Below are positions 60,598-64,000 of a stretch of 64,000 bases of DNA, piece after piece (position 1 is the stretch's first letter; each line of letters begins with the position of its first letter). Under the pieces are notes generated by a model, which saw only the letters and a list, made by a program, of their open reading frames with translations, was not told the origin of the DNA and did not search any database. Location of the stretch: the NCBI RefSeq assembly GCF_900104675.1, contig NZ_LT629945.1, forward strand, positions 1,602,756 to 1,666,755, given 5' to 3'. Source of the stretch: Angelakisella massiliensis (GTDB lineage: Bacteria > Bacillota > Clostridia > Oscillospirales > Ruminococcaceae). The position numbers were made by a program, and so were the translations under genes.

Positions 60598-62040
60598 ATG
60601 CGCATCTGTTTGGTGCTGGAGGGATGTTATCCCTATGTCAACGGCGGTGTTTCCACCTGGATGCATCAGTACATAACCGAAATGCCCCAGCATGAGTTCG
60701 TACTGTGGGTCATCGCCGCCAAGCGGGAGGACAAGGACAAATTTGTCTATCAGCTGCCCTCCAATGTCACCGAGGTACATCAGGTTTTTTTGGATGACGC
60801 GCTGCGCCTGAAGGGCGACGGCGTGATAGACCATACCTTCACCCCCGCTGAGACCCGGGCGCTGGAGGAGCTGATCGGCTCCGGCAGCCCGGACTGGGAT
60901 CTGCTTTTTTCCATGTATCAGGTGCGGCGTATCGATCCCATGGCCTACCTGAAAAGTGAAGCCTTTCTGCGGGAGTTTGAGGAGAGCCTGGAGCGGCACT
61001 ACCCCTATATTGCCTATGCCGACGCTTTTCACTCCACCCGCTCCCGGCTGCTGCCGGTGCTGTACCTGCTGGGGGTGGATGTGCCCAAGGCCGATTGTTA
61101 TCACGCCATCTGTACAGGCTATGGCGGACTGCTGGCTTGTCTGGGGGCCCATCTGTACAAAAAGCCTCTGCTGCTTACTGAACATGGCATTTACACCCGG
61201 GAGCGGGAGGAAGAAATCATCGGCGCCCAGTGGGTGGGAAAAGCCTTCAAGCAGCACTGGATCCGTTTTTTCTATATGCTTTCCTCACTCATTTACACCC
61301 GGGCGTGGCGGGTCACCAGCCTCTATCGGGGGGCCATGGAGATGCAGATCGACATGGGCGCGGCCCGGGAAAAATGCTTGGTCATCGCCAACGGTATCAG
61401 CTACGAAAAGTTCTGCGAGATCCCCCGCAAGCAGGAGGACGGCATGGTGGACATCGGCGCCGTGGTGCGCTTTGCTCCCATCAAGGATATCAAAACCATG
61501 ATCTACGCCTTCTATGAGCTGTGCAGCCGGATGGACAACGTACGGCTGCATATCCTGGGCGGTGTGGACGATCAGGAGTACGCGGATGAGTGCCTTACCC
61601 TTATCAATCAGCTTAGCCTGAAAGAAAAGGTGGTGATTCCCGGCCGGGTGGACGTGGCGGAGTATTTTCAGAAGCTGGACTTCACCATCCTGTCCTCCCT
61701 GTCAGAAGGGCAGCCGCTGTCAGTGCTGGAATCCTTCGCGGCGGGGCTGCCGGTGGTCACCACTGACGTGGGCTGCTGCAGTGAGCTGATTCTGGGTGTT
61801 CCTCCGGATGAGTTCGGCCGGGCGGGCTACTTCGTGCCTCCCATGCAGCGGGAAAAGATGGCTGACGCCATGGAGCTGCTGGCTGCCTCCCGCAAGACGC
61901 GGCTGGAGATGGGCCGGCAGGGGCAGCTGCGGGCCTGCACCTATTTCCGCTATAACATCATGCTCTCAAAATACTGCGCGCTCTACAAGGAGGTGGAGGA
62001 ACTTGGCCGGCATCGGCTTCGAGCTGAAGAAACTGTTTAA
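60598..62040 (+). CDS. pelF: Pel exopolysaccharide glycosyltransferase PelF (GT4)
   Basis: The 480-residue cytoplasmic GT-B enzyme polymerises the Pel backbone from UDP-sugars. It starts MRICLVLEGCYPYVNGGVST, diagnostic for PelF, continues with LLTEHGIYTREREEEI near 195 and RFAPIKDIKTMIYAF near 290, and ends with the GT4 donor-site motif LSSLSEGQPLSVLESFAAGLPVV near 363. ATG 60598 is the natural start. It overlaps pelG by 38 nt. Confidence 0.95.
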   Translation: MRICLVLEGCYPYVNGGVSTWMHQYITEMPQHEFVLWVIAAKREDKDKFVYQLPSNVTEVHQVFLDDALRLKGDGVIDHTFTPAETRALEELIGSGSPDWDLLFSMYQVRRIDPMAYLKSEAFLREFEESLERHYPYIAYADAFHSTRSRLLPVLYLLGVDVPKADCYHAICTGYGGLLACLGAHLYKKPLLLTEHGIYTREREEEIIGAQWVGKAFKQHWIRFFYMLSSLIYTRAWRVTSLYRGAMEMQIDMGAAREKCLVIANGISYEKFCEIPRKQEDGMVDIGAVVRFAPIKDIKTMIYAFYELCSRMDNVRLHILGGVDDQEYADECLTLINQLSLKEKVVIPGRVDVAEYFQKLDFTILSSLSEGQPLSVLESFAAGLPVVTTDVGCCSELILGVPPDEFGRAGYFVPPMQREKMADAMELLAASRKTRLEMGRQGQLRACTYFRYNIMLSKYCALYKEVEELGRHRLRAEETV

Positions 62041-63454
62041 GCGCACCGGTGTTCTGGCCTCCATGTGGGCCTTTGGTTACGCCACCGTCATCACCACCGG
62101 CCCCATGCTGCTGGGCATTGTGCTGCTGCTGGGCCTGATGACCATCTGTGTGTTGGGTGGTATTTCCACCTTTGACCGGGAACTGCTGGTGTGCATGATC
62201 ACCTATGTGCTGCTGGCCTCGGTAACGATAACCTCCTTTTTCTCCATGGTGGTCACCCGTTTCACCGCTGATATGCTGTTCGAGGAGCAGAACGACCGGG
62301 TGCTGCCCTCCTTCTGGGGATCATCCCTTTTGATGCTGGCGGCGGGCGGCGCTTTGTGGGGGGTGTTTCTGGTCTTTTCCGGTGCCACCTTGGTACAGGG
62401 TGTGCTTTTATTCCTGCTGTTTCAGGAACTGGTGCTGGTGTGGAACGCCATGAGCTACCTCACTGCCATCAAAGACTACCGCAATATGTTCTGCTCTTTC
62501 TTTGCTGCCATCGGTGTGGCGCTGGTGCTGGGCTATGTACTGGTGATGGCGGGCGGGCCGCCTGTGGAATCGCTGCTGCTGGCGGTGTCGGCGGGTTATG
62601 GGGTGAAGGCCGTCTGGGATGCGGTGCTGCTCTATCGCCATTTCCCCAGGTCTGATGCACCGGCCTTCGCCTTCCTGGAATGGATGGACAAATTTTCCGC
62701 GCTGGCCTGGATCGGTTTTTTCACCAACATGGGTTTGTTTTCTCATCTGGTCATCATGTGGTTCAGCGAGGTGGGTGTGCGGGTAAAGGGATTGTTTTTC
62801 GGTGCGCCCTATCATGATATCCCCGCGCTGCTGGCTTTTCTGACCATCCTGATCACCACCGTGAACTTTGTGGTGTCGGTGGAGGTGAACTTTTACCCAA
62901 AGTATCGCAACTACAACAGTCTTTACAGCGATAAGGGCACAGGCCATGACATCCTCCAGGCGGAAAAGGAGATGCTGGCGGTGCTCAAAAGCGAGCTCTT
63001 TTACACCGCTCTCAAGCAGCTGCTGTTTTCCGCCCTGGCGATCTCGCTGGGCGGCTATCTGCTGGATCTGCTTCCCCTGGGCTTCAACGAGATGATGAAG
63101 GGCTATTTCCGTACCCTGTGCGTTGCCTATGGTCTGTACGCCATCGGCAATATGCTCATGCTCATCCTGCTGTATTTCATCGATTACCGGGGCGCTTTGC
63201 GGGCGACAGCGGCCTTTGCCGCCGGGTCTGTGGGATTTTCGGTGATCTCGCTGTTTTTTCCGTCAGTGTACTACGGATTTGGTTTTTTGCTGGCATCTTT
63301 GATTTTTCTGGTACAGCTGCTGATGAGGCTGAATTATTATATCAAGCGCCTGCCCTATTACATCCTCTGCGTGCAGCCGCTTGTGGAGGAAACATCCCAC
63401 GGCCCCGGAAAAAGGGCCGCCGGCTGGCTGGAGCGACATTTTGGAGAGGAGTGA
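62003..63454 (+). CDS. pelG: Pel exopolysaccharide transporter PelG
   Basis: PelG is a 12-helix MOP-superfamily flippase-like protein thought to move the nascent polymer across the membrane. The 483-residue product starts MAGIGFELKKLFKRTG at TTG 62003 (AAGGAGGTGGAGGA upstream) and is strongly hydrophobic throughout, with FFSMVVTRFTADMLFEE near 75 and VEVNFYPKYRNYN near 290. An in-frame extension to 61796 lies inside pelF and is rejected. The gene ends five bases before the CotH-family gene. Confidence 0.93.
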   Translation: MAGIGFELKKLFKRTGVLASMWAFGYATVITTGPMLLGIVLLLGLMTICVLGGISTFDRELLVCMITYVLLASVTITSFFSMVVTRFTADMLFEEQNDRVLPSFWGSSLLMLAAGGALWGVFLVFSGATLVQGVLLFLLFQELVLVWNAMSYLTAIKDYRNMFCSFFAAIGVALVLGYVLVMAGGPPVESLLLAVSAGYGVKAVWDAVLLYRHFPRSDAPAFAFLEWMDKFSALAWIGFFTNMGLFSHLVIMWFSEVGVRVKGLFFGAPYHDIPALLAFLTILITTVNFVVSVEVNFYPKYRNYNSLYSDKGTGHDILQAEKEMLAVLKSELFYTALKQLLFSALAISLGGYLLDLLPLGFNEMMKGYFRTLCVAYGLYAIGNMLMLILLYFIDYRGALRATAAFAAGSVGFSVISLFFPSVYYGFGFLLASLIFLVQLLMRLNYYIKRLPYYILCVQPLVEETSHGPGKRAAGWLERHFGEE

Positions 63455-63459
63455 AAGGA

Positions 63460-64000
63460 ATGAGGGCAAAACGAACATTGTGCGCTGTACTGGCTGCGGC
63501 GCTGATTATCTCGCTGGTGGGATGTGGAGGCAGCACACAGGACCCCAGCGCGTCTCAGAGCGCGATGGGCGGGAACAGCGGCCCTGTGGTGAAAGCAGAG
63601 CCTGCCACCCTGGATGAGCTGCAGCTGCGGGACAAAAAGCTGCTCTATGAGAATCTCGATCCCACCGAGGTGGTTACGATGTATCTGACGGTATCCACCG
63701 GCAACGCCGCTGAGAACACAGACCACACCTGGGAAGAGATCAACAGCTATTCCGTCTATGACTACGATGCAATGGGGGTGGATCGATACCAGGTGGCAGG
63801 GCTGCTTCAGGTGGGAGATGAGAACGGACCGCTGCCCGGCGAGCTGGGTTTCGGACAGTCCGCGCCCAACTGCACAGTACAGATTCGAGGTCAGACCTCC
63901 AGCAAGCTGCCCCAGAAGAATTACAAGATCAGCGTGAAGGACAACAAGGGGGAATGGAGGGGCCAGACCACCATTGCCCTGAACAAGCATCAGAGTGATG
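63460..64000 (+). CDS. CotH-family lipoprotein (partial, runs off the window)
   Basis: The first 180 residues are visible. A lipoprotein signal (KRTLCAVLAAALIISLVGCG, lipobox cysteine near 22) is followed by a low-complexity linker. The opening of a CotH kinase-like domain comes next: LDPTEVVTMYLTVS, then NCTVQIRGQTSSKLPQKNYKI, the latter a family hallmark. CotH proteins are protein kinases in spore coats and also occur with exopolysaccharide loci. It is probably the last or a late gene of the Pel operon. The C-terminus lies beyond 64000. Confidence 0.88.
   Translation, partial: MRAKRTLCAVLAAALIISLVGCGGSTQDPSASQSAMGGNSGPVVKAEPATLDELQLRDKKLLYENLDPTEVVTMYLTVSTGNAAENTDHTWEEINSYSVYDYDAMGVDRYQVAGLLQVGDENGPLPGELGFGQSAPNCTVQIRGQTSSKLPQKNYKISVKDNKGEWRGQTTIALNKHQSD

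Noticed and set aside
1-64000. CRISPR array or integrated prophage
   Set aside because: No regularly spaced short direct repeats with unique spacers and no phage structural genes were seen; the only dispersed repeat family is the multi-hairpin element.

Overview
The window looks like chromosomal DNA of an anaerobic, gut-type Clostridia species, most likely Oscillospiraceae (Flavonifractor/Intestinimonas-like). This is an inference from GC-rich codon use, LL-diaminopimelate aminotransferase, a type III glutamine synthetase, a three-gene glutamate synthase, an ammonia-type NAD synthetase, several classical Firmicute riboswitches and sigma-A promoters. No rRNA or tRNA gene was seen.

Layout. 0.3-4.8 kb: an arginine-deiminase operon on the minus strand (arcA, argF/arcB, arcC) ending in an archaeal-type ornithine cyclodeaminase. 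A divergent AraC-family regulator with two tandem AraC DNA-binding domains follows. 6.5-12.2 kb: methyltransferase, TPP riboswitch plus thiD, CCA-adding enzyme, guaA. 12.3-14.7 kb: mobile-DNA debris behind guaA (transposase-less IS200/IS605 derivative, truncated ABC ATPase and FtsX-type permease, tail of a large serine recombinase). 14.9-26.5 kb: a nitrogen block with three-gene GOGAT (minus), glnA with a leader attenuator, asnB behind a T-box whose specifier reads AAC, then dapF-dapL-nadE. 26.8-39.0 kb: an immunity-gene island on the minus strand with SUFU, WGR/propeller, CbrC, unassigned small proteins, a broken barstar gene and one 1885-residue protein that strings together at least six immunity-type domains with TPR linkers. 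39.3-44.2 kb: small redox and regulatory genes (C_GCAxxG_C_C protein, XRE regulator, ferredoxin-like protein divergent from a Crp/Fnr regulator, deoC, RbsD/FucU). 44.7-50.7 kb: a probable amino-acid or aminoacyl-conjugate catabolic set (YheO/DauR-type regulator, D-threonine-aldolase-like enzyme, M20 amidohydrolase, RidA, YfcC-type carrier with an in-frame TAG near its end). 51.4-64.0 kb: a Gram-positive Pel-type exopolysaccharide locus: membrane diguanylate cyclase, DUF4832 protein, c-di-GMP-I riboswitch with terminator, an HD-GYP/SDR/PelD-like fusion, PelE-like, DUF2194 deacetylase, PelF, PelG and the start of a CotH-family lipoprotein.

Two features cut across the regions. First, a dispersed element of about 205 bp occurs five times (91-215, 5009-5195, 8642-8846, 15742-15895 reversed, 50842-51047). 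It folds into a string of near-perfect hairpins whose arms change in a compensatory way between copies. At two sites it lies between two copies of the local terminator hairpin, as if it had inserted at a terminator and duplicated it. Second, c-di-GMP signalling is built into the Pel locus at several levels: a cyclase, an HD-GYP phosphodiesterase domain, a degenerate GGDEF domain with an RxxD site, and the riboswitch.

Limits: all assignments come from reading sequence; no database search or folding program was run, so domain names of poorly known families (Imm51, DUF2185, DUF7832, DUF695-like) are recognitions from memory.
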